This document shows, one piece after another, positions 1 to 11,899 of a DNA stretch of 64,000 nucleotides. The first letter of the stretch is position 1; each line of letters starts with the position of its first letter. Both the position numbers and the translations under genes were made by a program. The notes below the pieces were generated by a model, which saw only the letters and a list, made by a program, of their open reading frames with translations, made no database searches and was not told the DNA's origin. The DNA is from Jackrogersella multiformis (lineage: Eukaryota; Ascomycota; Sordariomycetes; Xylariales; Hypoxylaceae): assembly GCA_902806575.1 (NCBI GenBank), contig CADCXD010000001.1, forward strand, positions 4,464,001-4,528,000. The letters run 5' to 3'.

Positions 1-139
1 AACTCCTATCCAATGCAATGCCGTTCCACCTCACACAAAAGAGAATTCGCTCTTCGGCGTGTTTGGACTGCACTATTACCAACATGATTTCGCAAATCAA
101 ACCTCCCCTATTTCAGCTATTGGTCAACTGGTCATGCCG

Positions 140-2274
140 TTAAGTACCGCTATGTTGACTCTCGCCATCTACACTTGACTCGGGGTCCGATATCCTCCTC
201 CGCTTCTTTCGCCCGAAAAATTCCCCAAGTGCACTGCTTAGACTGCGCGCTCGTCCTCGAGCTGTCTTGTGATCAGCTTCTGAGGGATCATCCGTGTAGG
301 GAGGCTCATCATCATCCCTGTCGCTGTGAAGAAGCGGTTCAACCTCCGAGGCAATGTTATCCTCGCTCTGTGGGACAAATAGACTCGTTCTAATACTAGG
401 TCTCGTTCGTCTGATAGATCTCCTTCGGCCCCCCGGACTATTTTCTTCGCCGCGCAGGAGAGCATCTGCTACCACAGCGCTGACAGTCGATGATAACGGC
501 GAAGGGGAAATGAAGGCATTAGAAAAGTGATGGTTGTGCAGTCTGGAAAGCTGAGAAGCACGTGGAGTGGTAGGCCGGTCTGGGGACGTGGGTAGAACGC
601 CCGGCTGAGGAAGACTTATGCTAGATTGAAGGGGTTCTGATATAGCAGCTGAGGTTACCGAATATATTGTAGGGACACTATCCGCTGACGACCTTGGTGG
701 CAACCCTGGATGAGAAGACTGATCATGTATAGGAAATTTCCATGGACTATCAAGGAGTGGCGATGACTCTACTGGTGTTGAATGAGACGTCCTAGAAATT
801 GACCCGTCAGGTTTGCGATTTGAAGCAGCTCTGCTCTGCAGGTGCGGTAAGGGTTTGGCACAAGCATTCGCGAGACTGAGTCGTGAGGCGTAAGACGAAC
901 GCCGCGACGACCGAGCAGGCGTTAGTGGCCGTTGTTGATCTGGCCTAGGCTGCTCGACTCGGTCAGTGTAGGGACCGGTCCTTTCTTGGTCGAGGAGACC
1001 AATAGTTTCTTCTATGTTTTCGTCATCTGATAGCCGATCTTCATCATCATGTCGCGGCCGGCCGCTGGTAATAAGGAACACGCCGAAGAAGGTGAGAAGA
1101 CAGCCGCCCACAAATTTAACCGCCTGCTGTGCTGTGGTGCGCTCGAAGTCTCGATACAAGATGGCACTTCCGATAATTACAGATAAAGTAAATAATACAA
1201 ACTGGATGGGTATAACTTGTGTCGAATCGAATCGTTGTAACGCCTTATTCACATATCGGACTTGCATGACAGCAGTCGCAAGCAGAATGAAAACCAGGCC
1301 GTATGTCACCGGGGTAGCAAACGCCTTAAAGAGTGTTGACGAAAGCATCGAAGAGACACCCTTGGTCGTTAGAGCAGTATAACCTCCTTGACTATTCGTT
1401 AGTATTGGATTGTTGAAAGGTGAAAGGTTGAAAATATGCGAAACATACCGAATAGCCCAACGAGCCCAAGATCAATGAGGATTGTCCGGTGGCCATATCT
1501 AGGACTCGCCCACATCAAGACGACGATGAAGAAAAAGGTGACACCCATGTAAATCTCGAATTCTAGCGTCGCTATATGATCCCAAACATTGTGAGGATCT
1601 AGCTTGGTCTCTTCTTGCTTGGCACTCAGCACCACCGTGACAGCACCAGCCACGGCGATTACAACACCCCAGAAGTCACGCTTCCGGAACACCTCACCGA
1701 AGAAGATGGGCGCGATGACACAGTTCGAGATAAGAGCTACGACGCCCAAGGGAGACACGATCGAAGCCGGTGCGAAGCCGTAGGCCAAAAAGTTGCCCAT
1801 CTCTCCAATAGTCATCAGAACCTGGCCTGTCCACCAGGATGGGGACTTCAGATATGATGAATTGGCCTTGGACTCGTCGCATGATCGTTCAGTCAGATTG
1901 GAGTCTATCGACTGGACTGACTGAGCAAGTGGATTGTCTACCGGATCAGCATCTTCGTCGTTATTGTCCTGCGCGTCGCCATTAGGTATCCCTGTCGTCC
2001 CGAAGCTATCACGATGACCATTCCGGGCTTTCCTCAGAGCCTCCTTTGCTCGTTCTCGCGCCTCGGCTCGTTGTCGGTGGAGTTGGATATGTGAATACCT
2101 CTGGACATTGAGGGCTAGAGCAATTAGGACGTTGCCCGATATTGCCGTTATGATACCGATGAGGGAACTCCAGTTGCCCAGATCCGCGCCATCGTCAGGA
2201 TTAGGGTCGCCTGTCTCGTTTCTTACGGCCCAACCCATATTGAGATTGATGCTACCGGTCGACTCCATCGACAT
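140..2274 (-). CDS. NIPA-type magnesium transporter, two exons
   Basis: Exon 1 is 2274-1449, exon 2 is 1386-140, with a 62-nt GT-AG intron (1448-1387); 690 aa. The join restores the conserved stretch GLFGGYTALTTKG, which supports the splice. About nine hydrophobic segments lie between residues 34 and 400, and the core (GEMGNFLAYGFAPASIVSPLG, then a TPVTYG segment) is characteristic of the NIPA/DUF803 family of Mg2+ transporters in plasma membrane and endosomes. A long Ser/Arg-rich, probably disordered cytosolic tail of roughly 290 residues follows; it is much longer than in animal NIPA proteins and is the usual place for fungal lineage-specific regulation. I chose the ATG at 2274 (MSMEST) rather than 2328, because the 18 extra residues are unlike the family. 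Transport of Mg2+ is inferred from the family only. Confidence 0.88.
1387..1448 (-). other. Intron of the NIPA-type gene
   Basis: The donor is GTATGT, the branch-like sequence is ACTAAC and the acceptor is CAAG. An earlier AG (GAATAG) would give an immediate in-frame stop, so the later AG is the one used. Confidence 0.8.
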
Positions 2275-3258
2275 TTGCGCCTCGGCGGGCCGCAGCGGGC
2301 GGGCAAAACTACGGCAGCAATATCGCAATAAGTTGTGTTGTGGGTTGCTAAATAATATTTAGGTAGTTGTCGTTGTCAATCGGTGGTCAATTTTTATTGC
2401 GCCAATTATGGCCAGTTCGTCCGTGAGATCCGGTCGCGAATAATCGATTCATCGGGTATCGCTCGAACCGGGTTCATGAGGAACAAGGTAGAAGAGGTAG
2501 GTAGAAGCAGAAATAATAGAATTAATGTAGATGGAATAGTCGTGAGGAGCTGGTCACTGATCGGCGCAAACCTGAGGTGGAGTGCATGAACCCCGACCCG
2601 ACTGTGTCAGCGTTGGGAAAACGGATCAGTTCCACGTCCACGTCTACAGCAAATGAGACGATACCACTGAAGGAGAGTATTTTTGACGAATAGAAAGGCC
2701 GTTGATATTCCCAAATAAACACATACAGGTAATAACCATTAATGTTGTTATAGAAGTTTTAGTTTTATTACATACTACCTAAGTAGGTAGGTAGATGACG
2801 CGAAGCAAAGAAAAACTACCTAGGTATGTATATAATTAAAAAGCGACGGGATGTTTAATACCTTGAAAATATAGGTACATAGGTACATATTACCTAACAT
2901 CAGGCTACTTACATGAATAGAGGATCTATTTACGAAGTAGTATTTAGTACTCGAGGGCTTGTAATTGTGCTATCTGTACCTACCTAGTACATACCTCTTT
3001 ACCTATCTACTTACATAGGAAGGTAGTACAAATTCAATTGGAAGCTTCCGTCATTTCTGTCATCATACCGCCGGCTAGTTACATAACATATCCACTTAGA
3101 TAGATATCTACCTGGGTACCTCCCTAAGTATCACCTAATTGTGTACCTAGGTACCTAGGTATATATGATGTTTTTAGGTATCAGCCTTGTGTTCCTCCAG
3201 CGCATTTACATCTTACAAACTCGAAATATCTATACTCGCCACACAACTCTAGCCAACA
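2275..3258. repeat. Intergenic region with dense ACCTAGGT/TAGGTA motifs
   Basis: This is the divergent promoter region between the NIPA-type gene and the WDR70-like gene. No convincing ORF is present. From about 2765 to 3170 the sequence is AT-rich and full of short palindromic motifs built from ACCTAGGT, TACCTA and TAGGTA, including two overlapping copies near 3146. The same motif family recurs in most gaps of this window. Confidence 0.7.
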
Positions 3259-4983
3259 ATGAGTGACGACGAGGAAGTTCAGGTCGAAGCACCAAATCTT
3301 TCCGACGATGATCCCATGCGCGCATTCTTGCCTACCTCTTTTGGAAAGAAAAGCAGAGAGGCTGACATCGCCGCACAACTCGACCGGAGCAAGAGAACAT
3401 TCAACGAGCCGACGGCAGGCAAGTCCAAGTCCCAAGAATCGGACTCAAACGACTCGAGTGACAGTGACGACGATTCAGATGAGTCGGATGACGACGACGA
3501 GTACCCGACATCTCATGAGATGATCATTAAAACTCACGACCGCGCTGTTACTTCGCTCTCGCTAGATCCGTCAGGCAGCCGGTTAATATCAGGATCTATC
3601 GACTGTACCGTCAAGCTCCACGATTTCTCCTCCTTAACCCCGACGACGATCCGAGCTTTTAGGAGCGTTGATCCTTACGAAACCAAGGCATCGGCAGCAA
3701 GTTCTGAATCGCACCCAGTGCACCACGTCGAGTTTAACCCCCTCGCCGGGAGCGTCTTCCTTTGCATATCAGCGCATCCCCAAGCCAAAATCATATCTCG
3801 AGATGGCGACATTATTACCGAGTTCGTCAAAGGCGACATGTACCTTCGAGACATGAACAATACGAAGGGTCATGTTTCCGAGATTACAACAGGGACGTGG
3901 CATCCTACAGACAAGAACCTGTGCGTCACGGCTGGGACAGATAGTACATTGCGCATATGGGATATCAACAACAAGCGTCGTCAAAAGGAGGTGCTGGTAT
4001 TTAAGTCAAAAGCCGCCGGCAATGCAGGCAGGACACGGATGACTGCCGTCGCTTGGGGGACTCCAATCCAGGGGGGCAATAATGTCCTGATTTCCGCGGC
4101 TCTAGATGGTACTCTTGTGATGTGGAGCGGGAATGGCCCATTCACGCGACCGGCTGGAGAGATAAGAGAGGCCCATAAACCAAATACCTGGACCGGAGGA
4201 ATAGACATCAGCTCTGATGGGCGAATGGTGGTTACGAGAGGAGGCGATAACATGATCAAATTGTGGGATACACGGAAATTCAAGGAACCACTTGTTTCTG
4301 TTGAGCATCTATCTACATCAGATCACTACCCGACAACCAATATTAAATATACGCCCAACTCTTCAAGTATCATAACCGGATCGGCAACGGGTCACCTTCA
4401 CATACTGAACCCGGGGAATTTGCGCCCGGAATACACCACACCGGTCACACCGGGGTCGCCTTTGATTACGGTGGACTGGCATCCAAAGATCAATCAGATT
4501 ATCACCGGCTCTGCAAACGCGGAGACGCACATCCTATACAACCCCACCATGTCGACGAGGGGTGCGGTGGACGTTATGTCGCGCGCGCCAAAGAGACGGC
4601 ACATCGATGACAATCCAGAATTGACTACTGACCAATCCCTCGGGCTCTCCGGGGAATCCATCATCACTCCGGGTGGTCTACCAGGTACTAGGAAATCGGG
4701 TATTACAGCAACTGGAAAGTCGAAGGATCCCATGAGACCACATGTTCCTCAGCAAACGCCATTTTTGCGTAGCCAGCCTGACGAAAAGCATATTAGCCAG
4801 AATATCCCATTAAGCCGAATGTTGCACGAGGATCCCAGAGAAGCCCTCCTTAAGTATGCGGACTTGGCCAAGAAGGACCCTGTGTTTACGAAGGCTTGGA
4901 AGAACACGCAACCGGTAACCCAGTACGCCGATGTTAGCGACGAAGAGGAAGATGGGCCAGAGAAGAAGAAAATCAAGAGATGA
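3259..4983 (+). CDS. wdr70: WDR70-like WD40-repeat protein
   Basis: Single exon, 574 aa. The N-terminus is acidic (MSDDEEVQ, then DDDPMRAFLPTSFGKK, a WDR70 hallmark), followed by an Asp/Ser-rich stretch at about 65-85. A WD40 propeller spans roughly residues 88-430: repeats carry GSIDCTVKLHD, AGTDSTLRIWD, AALDGTLVMWS and TRGGDNMIKLWD. The C-terminus is charged and ends in a lysine-rich nuclear-localisation-like motif (EKKKIKR). In fission yeast and humans Wdr70 acts with the CRL4-DDB1 ubiquitin ligase in histone H2B ubiquitination and resection at DNA breaks; that role is transferred from the family, not read here. The ATG at 3259 follows a short CAACA leader context and gives the conserved acidic start. 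Confidence 0.88.
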   Translation: MSDDEEVQVEAPNLSDDDPMRAFLPTSFGKKSREADIAAQLDRSKRTFNEPTAGKSKSQESDSNDSSDSDDDSDESDDDDEYPTSHEMIIKTHDRAVTSLSLDPSGSRLISGSIDCTVKLHDFSSLTPTTIRAFRSVDPYETKASAASSESHPVHHVEFNPLAGSVFLCISAHPQAKIISRDGDIITEFVKGDMYLRDMNNTKGHVSEITTGTWHPTDKNLCVTAGTDSTLRIWDINNKRRQKEVLVFKSKAAGNAGRTRMTAVAWGTPIQGGNNVLISAALDGTLVMWSGNGPFTRPAGEIREAHKPNTWTGGIDISSDGRMVVTRGGDNMIKLWDTRKFKEPLVSVEHLSTSDHYPTTNIKYTPNSSSIITGSATGHLHILNPGNLRPEYTTPVTPGSPLITVDWHPKINQIITGSANAETHILYNPTMSTRGAVDVMSRAPKRRHIDDNPELTTDQSLGLSGESIITPGGLPGTRKSGITATGKSKDPMRPHVPQQTPFLRSQPDEKHISQNIPLSRMLHEDPREALLKYADLAKKDPVFTKAWKNTQPVTQYADVSDEEEDGPEKKKIKR

Positions 4984-6487
4984 GAGGAGAGGCTGCCAGG
5001 TACTTAAGGACGTATTACGAAGATGCCAAGGCTCTTTAAGAGGTTAGTTCTTACGGATGACTTGCTTTAAAAGTTGTTTGCCTGAAAGCCATCGCAAAGT
5101 ACTCCTTATAGGTATCTATGGTATTTCACTGAGCTTATCTACGGAACCAGGTAGGATCTTTAGTGCCCCATACATTCAAGGTTACTTAGAAGTTAGGACT
5201 GGACTCTATGAAAGGTAGGTCCATAGATCGACGTGCTACTTAGGTAGTAGCAGACCAATTGGCAGAAGATGCCTTTGGGAAATTGCATTGTCAAGTATGT
5301 TTTGTACATAGCCTAGTCTCTACATAGAGTCTACAGACAAGGATTTTACCGTCTAAAGTCAAAATCAGAAATAATTACCTAAGTAGTGAGCACCTATGAA
5401 GATTTAAAATACCTACCTGCCTAAGTACATACCCGTATATAAGGTAATGAATGGTTGTGCCTGCTACCTAGAAAAAGTAAGTAGGAGATGCTCTGTAATA
5501 GAGTACGCAGGTACATCGATGGATGGATGAGACCCACCGAAAACGTACTGTGAATTGTGAATGGTCAGTAGCGTGGTTACATAATGCAAAATAGCAAGGG
5601 TTCTGCCGGGATATCATTATACCGATTGGCTAAAGTGTGGGCCGGGGTGGCTAGTGCGTTTTTCACTCAGGTGACAAGCAAAACGGAGATGGTTCTTGTT
5701 GTGCGGTTTGTGCGCCTTTCACATCAAACCATCTCTTTCCACGCCATCAATCGCGCATCAAAAAAAGCGAGCCGCATCACCCATCCCCGTCTAAATTCAT
5801 CGACAACTATCCGGAGTCACCTCCAACTTTTCTTCTACGCGATTTTCTTGCGGAAAACGGCCCCTCTTTACCGACTTTTAACGCGCTCTCAGCCAACCAC
5901 AACCACCTTGCCTTTCCACCCTGCTTGCTGGTCTTCCCCGACTCAGCTTTCTTACCTTACCCTACCCCCCGCGACCGACCGCGAAGTCGAAAAAAGGGCC
6001 TGACTTTCCTACACTACCTAGGTATTACACACTATAACACTTTACTACTGCTGATCCCCACCGCGATTCTTTTTTTATTTTTATTTTATTTTATTGACCA
6101 TTCCGGTCGACGACACCGCGCACCGCGCCCGGCAACGTCGCGCATCACAACCGCTACCGTCATTCTCAACCTAGGTACATTTCCCTTCCGAATAATTACT
6201 TCCCGGCGCAACACCTTAGTAGAGGTAGTTTGCGACGTGTTCGGTTCGCCAATCAACAGCCTTCCATCTATACACTTCCATCAACATACACAATTTAGTA
6301 TCGCCAACCGGCTTTGCGCCTAGTCGCTCTTTAATAATAACGGATTAGCTTATCCCATCCTGAAGGTCTACCTACGCAACACGTCGCCGTCGTTACTGTT
6401 GCCATTTAGACATGAACGTCTCCTGAAGTCGTTGGGAAAATTACCACTGGTCGTGATAGTTATAAAGCTACATTGAATTCGGACAAG
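4984..6487. other. 3' flank of wdr70 and long leader/promoter of snf2
   Basis: No supported gene. 4984-5580 contains TACCTA/TAGGTA motifs. From about 5700 to 6480 the plus strand is strongly pyrimidine-rich with a T-rich tract near 6068-6093, typical of a fungal core promoter and 5' leader for the plus-strand snf2 gene. ORFs of 139 and 132 codons here (5584-6003, 5925-6323) have no protein-like composition; if transcribed they would be upstream ORFs. Confidence 0.6.
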
Positions 6488-9400
6488 ATGGCATCTGTTC
6501 AGGCACCTCCGACCGTCCATCATCCTGGTCAATCCGCCATGTCGGCGCAGTTGACTCAGGCACAGGTGCAAGAGGTGTACATGGTTCGTATCCCCCTTTC
6601 GGCAGTGCCTCATACTATGCTGGGCCCGTTTCCGCGTTACATACGCTAACTACGATATAGAAATTCCAGCAGATGAAGGAACAAGGCGTTCCACAAACCG
6701 ACCCCGAGTTCATGAAGATGAGCCAGTTCCTAATGAACGTCCAGCAGCAGCAACGAATCCGTAAGCAGCAACAGAGTTATATGCAGATGCAGGCTGCGCA
6801 GATGTCACATAATACCCCTAATAGCAACGTCAATGGGACACAGTCAGGTCCACGGCCTCAGCAACCCACCACACATACCACCCAGCCACCCTCATCGACT
6901 GCTTTGATTCCCTCTGCTGTGCCGTCAGGCTCTGGCCCAACTCCTCAACCAGCTACGTCGTCGCCTTCAACTACCTCCCCTGTGACACAGTTTTCTCCAC
7001 AGCAGCTAGGTCTCCTTAGACAGCAGATTCAAGCTTTCAAGTTGCTAAGTAAGAATGCCGGAGTACCATACCAGATGCAGCAGGCGCTGAATGCGCAGCG
7101 TCAGCGAAGACAGGCAGTTGCTGAGCAATCAACTCACCCTCCTCCTTCGACTTCAGCTACTACAACACCAGCACCCGAGGTCGCGAAGGCTGACTCTGCT
7201 CCGCCTGACGGGGACGTCGAACCTGAAGCCTCTATGCCAAAGGGTCGAATCTTCAAGACAATCAAATCTCCGTACGAAGGTGGCCTTGTCCGTAAGGATA
7301 TCAGTTATTATGACCATACCCAACGAAAGCAGCGCCTCATCATCCCAAGCATCTTCCCCACTGGGGTCGATTTTGAGCAATTGAGACATGAGCGAGAAAT
7401 CATCATCTTTAACCGCATGAAGGCTAGGTATGCCGAGCTAAAGTCCCTTCCTGGGAATATTGCCCATTGGGACACTACCGGAGAGACCGTCGATCCTGAT
7501 GATACGCTGAAGCGCAAAGCCATTATAGAGTTGAAGTCTCTCGGGCTCTACGCGAAGCAGCGTGCTCTGCGCGAGAAAATTGGGCGCCAGATGATGCATT
7601 ACGATAATCTCGCAATGACTACCAACCGCAGCCAGTACCGACGAACCAAGAAGCAGAGCGTGCGTGAGGCTCGGATCACGGAAAAGCTTGAGAAGCAGCA
7701 GCGAGATGCTCGTGAGAGCCGTGAGAAGAAGAAGCATATTGACTTCCTCCAATCTGTACAACACCATAAGTCCGAGATCGTCAACTTGGCACATTCTACT
7801 AGGAATAAGATGTCCAAGATCGGACGGGCTATGCACTCGCATCACTTCAATATCGAGAAGGAAGAGCAGAAGCGCATCGAGCGTACTGCCAAGCAGCGTC
7901 TCCAAGCTCTAAAGGCCAACGATGAAGAGGCCTACCTTAAACTGCTCGACCAGGCTAAAGATACCCGTATCACCCACCTACTTAGGCAGACTGATGGGTT
8001 CTTGCACCAGCTTGCGTCGTCTGTTAAGGCACAGCAACGCCAAGCCGCTGCACGTTACCGTGACGAAGCCGGAGAGCCTGTGCAAGAGGAAGAGGAAAGT
8101 GAGCCTGAAGAGGAAGATGAGGCCAACCGTAGCAAGATTGACTATTATGCTGTAGCCCATCGTGTCAAGGAAGAGGTCACAGAGCAGGCCAATATGCTTG
8201 TAGGCGGCAGTCTAAAGGAATACCAGGTCAAGGGTCTCCAATGGATGATTTCCCTTTACAACAACAATCTCAACGGTATTCTTGCCGATGAAATGGGTCT
8301 CGGAAAAACAATCCAGACGATCAGTCTGATCACCTACCTCATCGAGCGCAAATTTCAGCAAGGCCCGTATCTTGTGATCGTTCCTTTGAGTACCCTGACC
8401 AACTGGAACCTAGAGTTCGAGAAATGGGCACCATCTGTCAGCCGCATCGTCTACAAGGGACCCCCGAATACGCGAAAGCAACAGCAGGATAAGCTTCGTC
8501 AAGGGAAGTTCCAAGTTTTGCTAACGACCTATGAATACATCATTAAGGACCGCCCGGTTTTGAGCAAGATTAAGTGGTTCCACATGATTATCGACGAGGG
8601 ACATCGTATGAAAAACGCCAATTCGAAGTTGAGTGCTACTATCTCTCAGTACTACAACACGCGGTTCCGTCTCATCCTTACTGGTACTCCTCTCCAAAAT
8701 AACCTGGGTGAGCTGTGGGCTATGCTCAATTTTGTTCTCCCGAATATTTTCAAGTCGGTCAAGACGTTCGATGAGTGGTTCAACACCCCCTTTGCGAATA
8801 CCGGCGGACAAGATAAGATGGAGTTGAATGAAGAAGAGCAAATCCTTGTCATTCGCCGTCTTCATAAGGTGTTGCGACCGTTCCTGCTTCGTCGTCTCAA
8901 AAAGGACGTCGAGAAGGATTTGCCAGACAAGACTGAGAAAGTCATCAAATGCAAGTTCTCTTCGCTCCAGACGCGCCTGTACAAGCAGATGGTTACCCAC
9001 CAGAGGATCGCTGTCAGTGATGGAAAGGGTGGAAAGACCGGAGCTCGTGGTCTTAGCAACATGATCATGCAGCTTCGAAAACTTTGCAACCATCCTTTTG
9101 TGTTTGATGAAGTGGAGAACCAGATGAATCCTACAAACACCAGCAATGATCTTCTCTGGCGAACATCTGGCAAGTTTGAACTATTGGATCGGATTCTGCC
9201 AAAGTACAAAGCGACTGGGCATCGTGTTCTCATGTTCTTCCAGATGACTGCCATCATGGATATCATGGAAGATTTCCTTAGATATCGTGGAATGCAGTAT
9301 CTGCGATTAGACGGTACGACAAAATCCGAGGACCGATCCGATCTTCTGAAAACTTTCAATGCTCCGGACTCGCCGTACTTCATGTTCCTGCTTTCCACTC

Positions 9401-10931
9401 GTGCTGGTGGTCTAGGTCTGAACTTGCAGACTGCCGACACTGTCATCATCTACGACTCGGATTGGAACCCTCACCAGGATCTGCAAGCTCAGGATCGTGC
9501 TCATCGTATCGGTCAAAAGAACGAAGTGCGTATTTTGCGACTTATTAGTTCGAACTCCGTTGAAGAGAAGATTCTGGAACGCGCAAGGTTCAAGCTCAAC
9601 ATGGACGGCAAAGTTATCCAGGCCGGTAAATTCGACAACAAATCGTCGGAAACCGATCGCGATGCCATGCTTCGGACATTACTCGAGTCTGCCGATATGG
9701 CTGAGTCTGGCGAACAAGAAGAGATGGACGATGAGGAGTTAAATATGATCCTTGCGCGCAGTGAAGACGAGGTTGTGGTCTTCCAAAAGCTTGATGAGGA
9801 GCGTGCAAAAGACAATCTATACGGCAACGGTCCAAATTCGAGACGTGTCCCACGACTTATGGGCGAAAATGAACTTCCGGATATCTATCTAAACGAAGGT
9901 AACCAAGTTGACGAAGAGGAAGAACAGGTCTTGGGCCGTGGTGCTCGTGAGCGGACCCGAGTCAAATATGATGACGGCTTGACTGAAGAGCAATGGCTCA
10001 TGGCCGTGGATGACGAAGAAGATTCGCCAGAGGCTGCGGCAGCGCGGAAACAAGCGCGAAAGGACAAGCGGGAAAACAACAGGCTCAAGAGGATGACGGT
10101 AACGAACGCCTCAGGCGTTAACTCTCCGGTTGCAAGTCGTGCAAGCACCGAAGAGATCGAAACGCCACCTAAGAAGCGTGGCCGCAAGCCCGGTAGTAAG
10201 AATGAGAAACGCAAAGCCGAGGACGATGACGGTGAGCCACCTGCCAAAAAGCGACGAGGGCCTCAGGGGCGCCCTCGAGCGACAATGAGCAACGGTGGTG
10301 ATTCGCGTCTCAGCCCTGAGCTGCGACAAGTTCTTCAGAAGACTCTTCGCAACCTCTATGATGGCTTGATGAGTCTCGAAGCCGACATCGCGCCTGAGGA
10401 TCAGGTTGACGACGATGACGACGAAGAGCCTACCAAGCGACTCATCATAGGACCCTTCGTCAAGCTGCCATCCAAGCGGGATTACGGTGACTATTATGTT
10501 CTCATCCAGAATCCGATCTGCATGAACCAAATACAGGTCAAGATCAAGAGAGAGGAGTACAATAGCATCAATGATATGCGCAGGGATATCGTCTTGATGT
10601 GCAACAATTGCAAAACCTACAATGAAGACGGCAGTCTTCTTTACTCGGATGCAATTGTGATGGAGGTAAGCTCATAGTATCCCTACTCAACTTCAGCTCA
10701 CCATACTAACGCGGATAGCAATTCTTCAACGCGCGAGCGCAAGAAGAAATAAACGAGCATCCCGCACTCGGCGATCTCGAAGACCCATCGGGGAAAGATA
10801 GCTCAGTCCCCCCTACGACCAGTGCAGGAACACCTCAATCCTCCGCAAACACGACGAGGATAAAGCTAGTGACTAACGGTGCCAGCCAAGCAAGTATGGG
10901 CGCAGGCGGCGCCTTGAGTGATGGTGAATAA
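6488..10931 (+). CDS. snf2: Snf2/Sth1-family chromatin-remodelling ATPase
   Basis: Three exons: 6488-6583, 6661-10665, 10719-10931; 1437 aa. Order of domains: Q-rich N-terminus, QLQ motif at about 143-176, HSA and post-HSA helices at about 385-480 (KKKHIDFLQSV), SNF2 helicase with Walker A DEMGLGKT at about 575-582 and DEGH at about 677-680, helicase C-lobe with QAQDRAHRIGQ near 982, SnAC-like acidic region, an AT-hook-like KKRGRKPGSK near 1203, and a bromodomain at about 1255-1385. The bromodomain crosses the second intron, which supports that join. This is the catalytic subunit of SWI/SNF or RSC. Filamentous ascomycetes often have one such protein (CRF4-1 in Neurospora), so the Snf2/Sth1 distinction is left open. 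Exon 1 encodes only 32 residues, but the ATG and GTTCGT donor join in frame to KFQQMKEQG. Confidence 0.95.
6584..6660 (+). other. snf2 intron 1
   Basis: 77 nt with donor GTTCGT, branch-like GCTAAC and acceptor ATAG. It is phase 0. Confidence 0.8.
10666..10718 (+). other. snf2 intron 2
   Basis: 53 nt with donor GTAAGC, branch ACTAAC and acceptor ATAG. Reading through gives a stop within three codons; splicing continues the bromodomain C-terminal helix (QFFNARAQEE). Confidence 0.9.
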
Positions 10932-11899
10932 TGGACATTCGATCTGGTGGAGGATCAATAGTTGACTACCGGTCATAATTATCTTTTCGGCGGCTTTGCC
11001 AACATGTTTTTGCGAACAAGATTTGCTTAGACCGCGCAGGACCCCCGGACGGGGGAGATTTTAGGCGTTTCAGGTTGTTTCCCGCAGGCAATAAGGGGAA
11101 GAAGAGAGACGAATGGCACGTGTATCACAACCCACAAGTATCCGGAGAGGCAAAGCAATACCAATACCCTGGCTCTTTCTCTGCCTCGCACTTTAACTAC
11201 CTACGCTCTTATTAAGTTTACACCTATGGCATGTGCTAGTGAGCAGCATATTTGGCAATGACGACGGTCCCGTCCGGTTCCCACCTATGCAATACGCGAT
11301 GAGGCGTGACTGGTGCCGCGTATTACTTTTCGTCCGATACTTGATAAGGGAACGGTCGAGTCATAGCTGAATAGTTGGCAGTAGCACGATGTACCTAGGT
11401 AGTAAACACTGTAGTACTACATATGTCTTTATTCCCGTCTGAACTAATACTCTCGTCAAATACCTACATGTAGTCTACTGTAGGTACGTAGATCCATGGA
11501 TAAGTGCAAGTCTTATGTTGTAACTAGGTAGGCTAGGTATGTTCATGTATGAACTACCACGTAGGACGTCTCTAGGATTAGGTACTCATAATTAAGCGTT
11601 CGAGGCAATTAAACAATAAACTCTGGTCTAATTTGATCTCTGTTTTATTAAAAAGGCATCGCCTGTAGAAATAGCTCATAGCATCGAGCCTATCAACCGC
11701 AGCAGGCCAAGATGCTGCTGGGAATAAAAACCAAGCAGATCCAGGCGAAGATATCCATGTCATACAGACATATTCCGGTATTCCTCATTCCTTATTCCTT
11801 GGAACCGCCTTAATTCATCGCATTGATATGTGCCTATACCCCCCTGAATCTCATCCGTCCAACTCCCTTAGTTTAGAAGATCATCTTCTCCGTCGCGAC
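10932..11899. other. Convergent 3' region between snf2 and the F-box gene
   Basis: No supported gene. It holds the 3' flanks of two convergent genes. ACCTAGGT-type motifs occur near 11392 and 11524. Confidence 0.6.

Noticed and set aside
5584..6323. Overlapping plus-strand ORFs of 139 and 132 aa
   Set aside because: No domain or protein-like composition, in the pyrimidine-rich leader of snf2.
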